Below are positions 18,454 to 26,265 of a stretch of 58,327 nucleotides of DNA, one piece after another. The stretch is from Candidatus Aquivivens invisus (GTDB lineage Bacteria > Omnitrophota > Gorgyraeia > Aquiviventales > Aquiviventaceae): positions 1 to 58,327 of the forward strand of contig MHGA01000046.1 in assembly GCA_001804415.1 (NCBI GenBank), given 5' to 3'. The translations under genes and the position numbers were made by a program. Numbering within the stretch: the first letter of the stretch is position 1; each line of letters starts with the position of its first letter. The notes beneath the pieces were generated by a model that was given only the letters and a program-made list of their open reading frames with translations, did no database searches and was not told the origin of the DNA.

Positions 18454-18500
18454 CCCGACCACTAGAGGAATCCTCCGGGCAAAGCTGCCCGGACCCTTAT
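18452..18500 (-). promoter_or_regulatory. candidate riboswitch aptamer preceding the terminator
   Basis: perfect hairpin UCCGGGCA-GCUU-UGCCCGGA (18474-18493), then GGAGGAUUCCUC; GGUCC (18491-18495) can pair with GGGCC (18452-18456), which overlaps the terminator 5' arm by 2 nt. Confidence 0.6.
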
Positions 18501-18616
18501 CGATACACTCAATTGTCACGCTAATGCTACCAGAAACGATGCGCCTGATCAAGCAAAGCAACACGAGGGGCAATAGTCAGGTGTGACGGGTGACGCGGAG
18601 CCAGGGCTCCCGCCGT

Positions 18617-18663
18617 CCCCACGGCTTCGTTTTGCTTCGCAAAAACGAAGCAAAACGGTGGGG
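18617..18663. repeat. nested palindrome CCCCAC...GTGGGG
   Basis: CCCCACGGCTTCGTTTTGCTTCG-CAAAAA-CGAAGCAAAACGGTGGGG. Confidence 0.85.
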
Positions 18664-18701
18664 AAGGCGCAGCGGCGGCCCTGCCAAACTTGACCAACAC
18701 C

Positions 18702-19685
18702 CTACGAGGAGAGGACGCGATCGTGGGACGAGCCGAAGAGACCTTCGCGTAAGTAGCGGTGGCCGGAATCAGGAAAGATCATGACGATGACGGCAGGGGT
18801 GCGCGTGGCTGAGAGGGTTTTGGCCACGCGCAGGCTCGCGGCGAGCGCCGCCCCTGAGGACGGTCCGACGAGCACTCCCTCCTCGTTCGTCAGACGCTGA
18901 AGGACGTCGTAGGCTTCCTCCGTGGAGACGAAGACGGTCTCATCGGGCAGCTGCGGATCGTAGATGCCCGGCACGATGGCTGAATCCAAATGCTTGAGCC
19001 CTTCCAGCCCGTGCAGGCCGCCAGCCGGCTGGACGGCGATGGCGCGGAGCGTGGGGTTGAATACCTGCAAGCGACGGCTGGTGCCGGTAAACGTGCCGGT
19101 CGTCCCGAGCCCCGCGACGAAGTGGGTCACCGCGCGCTTCGTCTGCTCCCAGATCTCCACCGCGGTCGTGTCGTAGTGCGCTTGCCAGTTCGCCGGATTG
19201 TTGTACTGGTCCAGGTAGAGGAACTCGCCGGAGTGACTGCGGGCGAGCCGCCGCGCCTCGCGGATCGCCCCATCGGAGCCTTGCATGGGATCGGTCAGCG
19301 TCAGCTCGGCTCCGTAGGCGCGCAAGAGCGAGAGGACTTGCGGATTCGCGTTGGTTGGGATGCAGAGCCGCAGACGGTAGCCTTTGGCGGCGCTGATCAT
19401 GGCGTACGCGATCCCGGTGTTGCCGGAGGTGGCGTCGAGCAGCGTCACGCCTGTATGAATCAGCCCGCGGGCCTCGGCCTCATGGATGATGGAGGCCGCC
19501 GCCCGGTCCTTGACTGAACCTCCTGGATTGAACCACTCGGCTTTCGCCAGCAGCGTGACCCCCGGCGTCTCGCGTTCAAGATGCGCGAGGGACAGCAGCG
19601 GGGTGCGGCCGATCAGACTCAAGAGAGGCTGCCCGATCGGTTTCCTAGATGTCCGCTGAGTCAACACGTCAGCGCTGGCTTTCAA
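18702..19685 (-). CDS. cysK: cysteine synthase-like PLP enzyme (start uncertain)
   Basis: NPGGSVKDRAAASIIHEAE, ATSGNTGIAYAMI, GTTGTFTGTSRRL, GPSSGAALAASLRV. Confidence 0.88.
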   Translation of the reverse strand: MKASADVLTQRTSRKPIGQPLLSLIGRTPLLSLAHLERETPGVTLLAKAEWFNPGGSVKDRAAASIIHEAEARGLIHTGVTLLDATSGNTGIAYAMISAAKGYRLRLCIPTNANPQVLSLLRAYGAELTLTDPMQGSDGAIREARRLARSHSGEFLYLDQYNNPANWQAHYDTTAVEIWEQTKRAVTHFVAGLGTTGTFTGTSRRLQVFNPTLRAIAVQPAGGLHGLEGLKHLDSAIVPGIYDPQLPDETVFVSTEEAYDVLQRLTNEEGVLVGPSSGAALAASLRVAKTLSATRTPAVIVMIFPDSGHRYLREGLFGSSHDRVLSS

Positions 19686-20040
19686 TGTCGCCTCCAGGCC
19701 CTTGACCTTCCTCTTCCTCCCACCCGCCGATGCCGAGCGCAATCTTGCAATCCTCGGAGGCCATCGTGCGGGGATCCCAGGGCGGCGTGAAGACGATGTT
19801 GACCGCCGCGTTCTTGACCCCAGGCAACGACGCGAGGTTACGCTGAACCATCGCCTTGAGCTGCGGTCCGTACGGGCAGAAGGGCGACGTAAACGTCATC
19901 GTCAGCTTCACGTCATCCCCTTCCGGTTGGGGATTGATCTCCGCTCCGTAGATCAATCCCAGATCCACAATCCCCAGATGCAGCTCCGGATCTTCGATCG
20001 GCTTGATCGCTTCCATCACCTGCTGCTCAGTGACCGCCAT
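19669..20040 (-). CDS. sufT: SufT/MIP18-family Fe-S assembly factor
   Basis: IEDPELHLGIVDLGLIY, TMTFTSPFCPYGPQL, VNIVFTPPWDPRTMASEDCKIALGI. Confidence 0.88.
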   Translation of the reverse strand: MAVTEQQVMEAIKPIEDPELHLGIVDLGLIYGAEINPQPEGDDVKLTMTFTSPFCPYGPQLKAMVQRNLASLPGVKNAAVNIVFTPPWDPRTMASEDCKIALGIGGWEEEEGQGPGGDIESQR

Positions 20041-20477
20041 CACATCCTCACCCCGTTCTGAAGTCCCTGCTCCACGATGTTCCATGCAAGCGCCGCGCAC
20101 TTCACCCGGACAGGAAACTTCCGCACGCCAGCCAGGGACTCCAAGTCGCCCAGATCGACCGACTCATCCGGCGCCTCGCCCCGCATCAACTTTTTCATCG
20201 TCTCGATGAGGCGAGCGACTTCCTTCACCGTCTTGCCTTCCAACTGCTCGGCCAGCATCGAGGCGGAGGCCTGGCTGATGGCACAGCCTTTGCCGGTAAA
20301 TCGCGCGTGTCCGATTTTACCGTCGGCCAGCGTCAGATAAAAGGTGAGCTCGTCCCCGCACAGCGGGTTGGCCCCTTCCGCTTTGATCTGGGCGTTCGGC
20401 AGCTCCCCCTTGCGATGCGGATTCTTGAAGTGGTCCAGGATCACGTCCCGATAGAGCTCATCCAGCTGCTCAATCAT
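20040..20477 (-). CDS. sufU: SufU-type Fe-S scaffold/sulfurtransferase
   Basis: NPLCGDELTFYLTL, FTGKGCAISQASASMLAEQL, RVKCAALAWN. Confidence 0.93.
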   Translation of the reverse strand: MIEQLDELYRDVILDHFKNPHRKGELPNAQIKAEGANPLCGDELTFYLTLADGKIGHARFTGKGCAISQASASMLAEQLEGKTVKEVARLIETMKKLMRGEAPDESVDLGDLESLAGVRKFPVRVKCAALAWNIVEQGLQNGVRM

Positions 20478-21739
20478 GGCCGGACTTTCTCTCGCACGCT
20501 CGAGGCGGCGCGGGGACGATCAAAGAACTTGCGTGCCACCCCTAACGCATCCACCAACTGGTCCACCTCATCCTGCGTATTATAGAGGTAGAAGCTGGCC
20601 CGCGCGGTCGCCGCCACCCCCAGCCGGCGCATCAACGGCTTGGCGCAGTGATGCCCCGCGCGAATGGCGACCCCTTCCATGTCCAGGACGGTGCCCACGT
20701 CATGCGGATGCAAGCCCTCGAGATTGAAGGATACCGCCGCCCCGCGCGCAGCCGCGTCCCTCGGCCCGTAGACGGCGATCCGGTCAAGCGACGAAAGCCG
20801 CTTGAGGGCATAGGCGGTGAGGGCGATCTCATGGGCGCGCACCTGCTCCATGCCCAGCCGGCTCAGGTACGTCAAGGCCTCCCCGAAGGCAATCACTCCC
20901 GCGATGTTCGGCGTGCCGGCCTCAAACTTCCAGGGCACCTCATTCCAGGTCGAGGAGGTCCACTGCACATCCGAGATCATCTCTCCGCCGCCGAGGAAGG
21001 GATCCATCGATTCCAAGAGCTCTTCCCTCGCCCACACGACCCCCACCCCGGTCGGCCCCAGCATCTTGTGGGCCGAGAAGACCAAGACGTCGCAGCCCAG
21101 CTGCTGGACATTGACCGGCAGATGCGGGACGCCCTGCGCCCCATCGATGACGACAAGGGCGCGATAGCGATGCGCGGCTTCGGCGATCTCCTGGACCGGC
21201 ACGATGGTCCCCAGGACATTCGACATCAACGTCACCGACACCACTTTGGTACGCGGGCTCAGGAGCTTCGGCAAGACGGTCAGATCGAGTCGACCGTCAT
21301 CGGTCACCGGCATGAACTTGAGCGTCGCCCCGGTGGCGCTCGCGATGAGCTGCCACGGCACGAGGTTGGAGTGGTGCTCCATTTCGGTCAGCAGGATCTC
21401 ATCGCCCGCGCGCAGATTTGATCGCCCCCACGCGTTGGCCATGAGGTTGATGCCTTCCGTGGCATTCCGAGTAAACACCACCCCTCGAGCCGAGGGTGCC
21501 CCGATGAACTGTGCCGTCTGCTCACGCACCGCTTCGTACGCGGCTGTCGCTTCCTCGGCTAAGGCGTACAGGCCCCGGTGGATGTTCGCGTTGTAGCGGC
21601 TGTAGTAGTTGACCAGGGCGTCGATCACCTGCCGAGGTTTTTGCGTCGTGGCCGCGTTGTCCAGGTAGACGAGGGGCTTGCCGTGCATGGTGCGGCTCAG
21701 GATCGGAAAATCTCGCCGAATCCGCGTCGTGTCCAGCAT
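20474..21739 (-). CDS. sufS: cysteine desulfurase SufS
   Basis: YLDNAATTQKP, TEMEHHSNLVPWQ, VFSAHKMLGPTGVGVVW, RAGHHCAKPLMRRL. Confidence 0.95.
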   Translation of the reverse strand: MLDTTRIRRDFPILSRTMHGKPLVYLDNAATTQKPRQVIDALVNYYSRYNANIHRGLYALAEEATAAYEAVREQTAQFIGAPSARGVVFTRNATEGINLMANAWGRSNLRAGDEILLTEMEHHSNLVPWQLIASATGATLKFMPVTDDGRLDLTVLPKLLSPRTKVVSVTLMSNVLGTIVPVQEIAEAAHRYRALVVIDGAQGVPHLPVNVQQLGCDVLVFSAHKMLGPTGVGVVWAREELLESMDPFLGGGEMISDVQWTSSTWNEVPWKFEAGTPNIAGVIAFGEALTYLSRLGMEQVRAHEIALTAYALKRLSSLDRIAVYGPRDAAARGAAVSFNLEGLHPHDVGTVLDMEGVAIRAGHHCAKPLMRRLGVAATARASFYLYNTQDEVDQLVDALGVARKFFDRPRAASSVREKVRP

Positions 21740-22053
21740 TACTGCACGCTCACCTTGACCTCATCCCCTTCGACCCGAACCGGGTACGAACGAATGCCCA
21801 CCGCAGCGGGCAGACACAGCACCTTGCCCGTGGTCACATCGAATCGCGCGCCGTGCCGCGGGCATTCGATCGCCGTCCCGTCGAGGAAGCCGTCTGCGAG
21901 CGGCCCGTCGTCGTGCGTGCACGTATCGTCAATTACCGAGAACCCCGCCTCGGTATGGCACACGAGCACTCGACGGCCAGCGACTTCAACCGGCTTGAAC
22001 TCACCCACCGGAACCTCATGCACCTTGGCAATCGATATCCACGTCTCTGCCAT
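21739..22053 (-). CDS. Rieske-type [2Fe-2S] ferredoxin
   Basis: CTHDDGPLADG and CPRHGARFDV Rieske-like motifs. Confidence 0.9.
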   Translation of the reverse strand: MAETWISIAKVHEVPVGEFKPVEVAGRRVLVCHTEAGFSVIDDTCTHDDGPLADGFLDGTAIECPRHGARFDVTTGKVLCLPAAVGIRSYPVRVEGDEVKVSVQ

Positions 22054-22057
22054 CAGT

Positions 22058-23365
22058 TCAATGGAGGCTTCCTTCAATCTCCTGCCTCAACTGTTCTTGC
22101 AACGGCGCAAAGGGAATTTGCTGCACGATCGGCTCCACGAATCCCATGACGACGAGCCGTTCCGCCGCCTCGCGCGGGACGCCGCGGCTCATCAGGTAGA
22201 ACGTCTGCTCTTCATCGATCGGACTGATGGACGCTCCATGCTTGCACTGCACGTCATCCGCGAGGATCTCCAGCATTGGAATCGTCTCGGCCTGGGCGTC
22301 GCGGCTGAGCATGAGATTGTGATTGGCCTGATAGGCGTTGGTGTGCTGGGCGCGTTTGGCGATGCGGATCAAGCCGGTGTACACCATGCGGCTCTGGTCC
22401 TGCAGGGCCGCCTTCACTTGCAGATCCGAAAAGGTGTGGGCGGCCTGGTGATCTTGCAGGGTATGTTGGTCGATGTGCTGGGTGTGATGCCCGAACACAA
22501 ATCCATAGAGCCGGCTTTCGGCATGCTCGCCGGTGAATCGCGTGGCGATGTGCGCCTTCGACAAGGCGGCCCCGAGGTTGATGTTGGCCATCGTCAGGTG
22601 AGCCCCGCCGGAGAGCGTGGCACGCTGCAACAGAAACTCCCGAGCCGTCGGCGCCCAGCGCTGCAACCGCACGTAGTGGACCGTGGCGTCAGACTCCAGG
22701 ATCAGCTCGATGCGGCTGTTGACCAGATGTGGCTCGGACGAGCCCGCGGGGATGCTGATGTACTCGTCGATCAGCGTCAGCGAACTGCCCGACCCGACGG
22801 TGATGATCGTCATGGGAAAGACCGCCTGTTTCGGCGCCACCGACAGGAGGTGGAGAAGGCGCACCGGCTGCTCGACGCGCACCCCGCCGGGCACCTGGAT
22901 GAACAGATCATCATGGTGAAACGCGGCGTTCAGGCTGGCGAATTTCTCTTCCGCATCCGTCAGCCCGTTCGATTCCAGGAGTCTCCGCACCACAGCCGGG
23001 CTGGACTTGGCGGCGTCAGAGAGCTCCTGAACGTTGACACCGGTGAGTGCGGGCGGCGACAGCCATGAGCCGTTGAGGCGCGCTGCAAGCTGCTCGCCGT
23101 CCAACGGCTTCAGCGACCGTGCCACCTGCGGGTGGTCGAGAGGAACGGCTTGCAGCAGCTTCGGTTCGGCTGGGACAAAGCCCTGCGACGGATCGAGCAG
23201 CGACACATCGGTGCGACGCCAGACATCGTCGCTCGGATGCGGCCACGGCAGCTCCCGATGGCGCGCAAGCGCCGTCCGCCGCAGCTCTGTCACCCACCCC
23301 GGCTCTCTGAGCTGTTTCGCAAGCCGATCAATGGTGACCTCGCTCCACGTCTCCGTCATCAGCAC
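22058..23365 (-). CDS. sufD: Fe-S assembly protein SufD
   Basis: SKGHT-like ARFTGEHAESRLYGFVFG, CKHGASISPIDEEQTFYLMSRG. Confidence 0.93.
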   Translation of the reverse strand: MLMTETWSEVTIDRLAKQLREPGWVTELRRTALARHRELPWPHPSDDVWRRTDVSLLDPSQGFVPAEPKLLQAVPLDHPQVARSLKPLDGEQLAARLNGSWLSPPALTGVNVQELSDAAKSSPAVVRRLLESNGLTDAEEKFASLNAAFHHDDLFIQVPGGVRVEQPVRLLHLLSVAPKQAVFPMTIITVGSGSSLTLIDEYISIPAGSSEPHLVNSRIELILESDATVHYVRLQRWAPTAREFLLQRATLSGGAHLTMANINLGAALSKAHIATRFTGEHAESRLYGFVFGHHTQHIDQHTLQDHQAAHTFSDLQVKAALQDQSRMVYTGLIRIAKRAQHTNAYQANHNLMLSRDAQAETIPMLEILADDVQCKHGASISPIDEEQTFYLMSRGVPREAAERLVVMGFVEPIVQQIPFAPLQEQLRQEIEGSLH

Positions 23366-23434
23366 TCAGGCACTCCCCGCCTGCCCCGGGGGCTCGCGCG
23401 GCGGGGCAGGCAGGCACCCAGGCACTTGGGCACC
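23361..23434. repeat. octamer units around a G/C palindrome between sufB and sufD
   Basis: AGCACTC|AGGCACTC; CCTGCCCCG...CGGGGCAGG; CAGGCACC|CAGGCACT|TGGGCACC (23411-23434). Confidence 0.65.
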
Positions 23435-23438
23435 GTTT

Positions 23439-24857
23439 TTATCCGACCGCCCCTTCCATCTCCAATTGCACGAGGCGATTCAGCTCCACGGAATACTCCA
23501 GGGGTAGCTCTTTCACGAACGGCTCAATGAAGCCGTTGACGATCATGCTCATCGCTTCCTGCTCGGTGAGGCCGCGGCTCATCGCGTAGAAGAGCTGCTC
23601 ATCGCCGATCTTGGAGACCGTCGCCTCGTGGCCGATGTGGACCTGCTTCTCGTCGATCTCCATCGTCGGGTAGGTGTCGGAGCGAGACTCTTCATTCAGC
23701 AACAGCGCATCGCACCGGACCGTCGACTTGGCGTTGGCCGCTCCGGGATAGACCTTGACCAGCCCGCGGTAGCTCGTGCGCCCGGTCCCCTTGGAAATCG
23801 ACTTCGAGGTGATGACCGAGGAAGTATCCGGCGCGGCGTGGATCATCTTCGCGCCCGCATCCTGATGCTGCCCGCTGTTGGCAAACGCCACGGAGAGCAC
23901 CTCGCCATGCGCTCCCGGGCCCATCAGGTAGACCCCGGGGTACTTCATGGTGAGCTTGCTGCCTAAGTTCCCGTCGAGCCATTGCACGGTCGCGCCTTCC
24001 TGCGCAATGGCTCGCTTGGTCACGAGGTTGTAGACGTTCTTCGACCAGTTCTGAATCGTGACGTACCGCAGCTTCGCGTGCGGCATCGCGATGAGCTCAA
24101 CGACCGCTGAGTGCAGCGAATCCGACGAATACGAGGGGGCGGTGCACCCCTCAAAATAGGTCACCTCGGATCCTTCATCGGCGATGATCAGGGTGCGCTC
24201 GAACTGCCCCATGTTCTTCGCGTTGATGCGGAAATAGGCCTGCAGCGGCATCGACACCTTGACGCCCTTCGGCACATAAATAAACGAGCCGCCTGACCAG
24301 GTCGCCGTATTCAGCGCCGCGAACTTGTTATCGGCGGGCGGGATCACCGTGCCGAAGTACCGCTTGATGATCTCCGGATGCTCCTTGAGACCCGTGTCCA
24401 TGTCGAGAAAGATCACGCCCTGCTTCTGCAAATCTTCCCGCATGGAATGGTACACCGACTCGGACTCATATTGTGCGCTCACCCCGGCAAGGAATTTCCG
24501 CTCGGCCTCGGGAATCCCAAGGCGGTCGAACGTTTCCTTGATTTCAGCCGGGACCTCATCCCACGACGCGCCTGGCTTCTCCGTGGGCTTCAGGTAGTAA
24601 TAGATATCGGCGAACTTGATGCTGTTCAACAACGCCGTGTTCGCCCAGACCGGCATCGGTTTCGCCAGGAAGGCGCGATACCCCTTCAGGCGCAGGTCCA
24701 GCATCCACGCCGGCTCCCCTTTCATGCCGGAGATCTGCCGGACCTTTTGCTCGTCCAGACCGGCCTCCGCCTTAAAGACCGAGTGCTCCGGCACGTGGAA
24801 GCCGTAGAGCTTCTCGTACTCGTCGTTGATGGTGACTTGGGGCTTGGCAACTGTCAT
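23439..24857 (-). CDS. sufB: Fe-S assembly protein SufB
   Basis: YIPKGV-like [62 protein letters not shown]. Confidence 0.97.
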   Translation of the reverse strand: MTVAKPQVTINDEYEKLYGFHVPEHSVFKAEAGLDEQKVRQISGMKGEPAWMLDLRLKGYRAFLAKPMPVWANTALLNSIKFADIYYYLKPTEKPGASWDEVPAEIKETFDRLGIPEAERKFLAGVSAQYESESVYHSMREDLQKQGVIFLDMDTGLKEHPEIIKRYFGTVIPPADNKFAALNTATWSGGSFIYVPKGVKVSMPLQAYFRINAKNMGQFERTLIIADEGSEVTYFEGCTAPSYSSDSLHSAVVELIAMPHAKLRYVTIQNWSKNVYNLVTKRAIAQEGATVQWLDGNLGSKLTMKYPGVYLMGPGAHGEVLSVAFANSGQHQDAGAKMIHAAPDTSSVITSKSISKGTGRTSYRGLVKVYPGAANAKSTVRCDALLLNEESRSDTYPTMEIDEKQVHIGHEATVSKIGDEQLFYAMSRGLTEQEAMSMIVNGFIEPFVKELPLEYSVELNRLVQLEMEGAVG

Positions 24858-24870
24858 CGTCCGTCCTCCG

Positions 24871-25641
24871 TTACGAGGCCACCGGCGTCACCGTCTCCTG
24901 ATCGCGGAACGTCTCGTAGCCTTTCGCTTCGAGCTCATGGGCCAACTCGGGACCACCGGATCTCGCCACGCGGCCGTTGACGAGCACGTGGACGACATCC
25001 GGGGTGAGGTAGTTCAGGATGCGCTGGTAGTGGGTGATGAGCAGGAGCCCCCGCTCAGGCGCGCGCAACGCGTTGATGCCCTCCGCCACGGTTTTCAGTG
25101 CGTCGATGTCGAGTCCGGAGTCGGTTTCATCCAGCACCGCAAGCTGGGGCGCGAGGACCGCCATCTGCAAGATCTCCAGCCGCTTCTTTTCCCCTCCGGA
25201 GAAGCCGTCGTTGACGTAGCGGCTCATAAACGATTCGGCAATGCCCAGCGCGTTGAGGTTGGCTTTCACAATCTGCCGAAACTCCTTCACCGGAACGTCC
25301 TGGCCTCGCACGCCGCGCAGCGCCGCGCGCAGGAAGTTGGCAATCGTCACGCCGGGGATGGCCGTCGGGTACTGAAACGCCAGGAAAATGCCTGCGGCCG
25401 CTCGTTCGTTGGGAGGGAGTGCCGCCATGTCCTGTCCGAGGTAGAGAATCTGCCCCGAGGTGACGTGGTACTTCGGATGCCCCATCAGGCAAAACGAGAG
25501 CGTGCTTTTTCCGGAGCCGTTGGGTCCCATCAACGCATGGACCTCTCCGGCGTTGACCGTCAGGTTGACGCCCTTGAGGATGGCTTTCCCCTCGACGGAG
25601 ACGTGCAGATCGCGAACGATCAATAGCGACGGGTTGGTCAT
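24871..25641 (-). CDS. sufC: Fe-S assembly ATPase SufC
   Basis: [51 protein letters not shown]. Confidence 0.97.
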   Translation of the reverse strand: MTNPSLLIVRDLHVSVEGKAILKGVNLTVNAGEVHALMGPNGSGKSTLSFCLMGHPKYHVTSGQILYLGQDMAALPPNERAAAGIFLAFQYPTAIPGVTIANFLRAALRGVRGQDVPVKEFRQIVKANLNALGIAESFMSRYVNDGFSGGEKKRLEILQMAVLAPQLAVLDETDSGLDIDALKTVAEGINALRAPERGLLLITHYQRILNYLTPDVVHVLVNGRVARSGGPELAHELEAKGYETFRDQETVTPVAS

Positions 25642-26120
25642 CTTTTACCTTCTTTCACGGTCACCACGCCCTGCAAGCGGTCCGCAATGGCCTGCGAGGT
25701 ATCGTATTCGTTGGCCAGGAGACTCTCGAGCGCCGTCTGGTCCAAGAAGCGTTGAATATAGGTGGTCAGCCCAGACCAGACCGAGCGGATGCCGCAATCC
25801 GTGAAGTGCACGCAGGCGCGCTGTTGCCCGGTATACTGGTGGCAGATGCCGTCCGTCGTCTGCACGCCGCCCAGCGCGCGCACCACTTCCCCGAGGGTGA
25901 CGTGCGCCGGAGGGCGGTTCAAGACGTAGCCGCCTCGTAATCCCCGGACGCTATGCACCAATCCTGAGCGCGAGAGCAGGCGAAGAAGTTTCTCGACGTA
26001 GGCGCTGGACAACCCTTCTTTCCCCGCGATATCCCTGACGCGCACCACCTGGCCCTGCGGGGATTTGGCCAGCTGCAACAGACACCGCAATCCGTACTCC
26101 TCCTGGGCGGTGATTTTCAT
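25638..26120 (-). CDS. Rrf2-family regulator (candidate suf regulator)
   Basis: [45 protein letters not shown] with three Cys; first gene of the suf operon. Confidence 0.92.
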   Translation of the reverse strand: MKITAQEEYGLRCLLQLAKSPQGQVVRVRDIAGKEGLSSAYVEKLLRLLSRSGLVHSVRGLRGGYVLNRPPAHVTLGEVVRALGGVQTTDGICHQYTGQQRACVHFTDCGIRSVWSGLTTYIQRFLDQTALESLLANEYDTSQAIADRLQGVVTVKEGKR

Positions 26121-26265
26121 GGTTCGACATCCTGAGCGAGTGAAACGAGTCGAAGGATCATCTCACTTTCGAGTATACGATAACATGACTTTTTTGTCAA
26201 CTATCAAGACAACACGTCACCCCTGGCATTGAGCAGGAGTTGGGAGTCACCGAGAGGTCAGGGCG

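Noticed and set aside
18415-18500. ydaO/c-di-AMP riboswitch identity
   Set aside because: I could not see the ydaO conserved internal sequences; kept only as an alternative to test with covariance models.
18388-18573. 61-aa minus-strand ORF in the osmo operon leader
   Set aside because: Overlaps the structured leader RNA and terminator; no RBS-supported start and better explained as a regulatory RNA.
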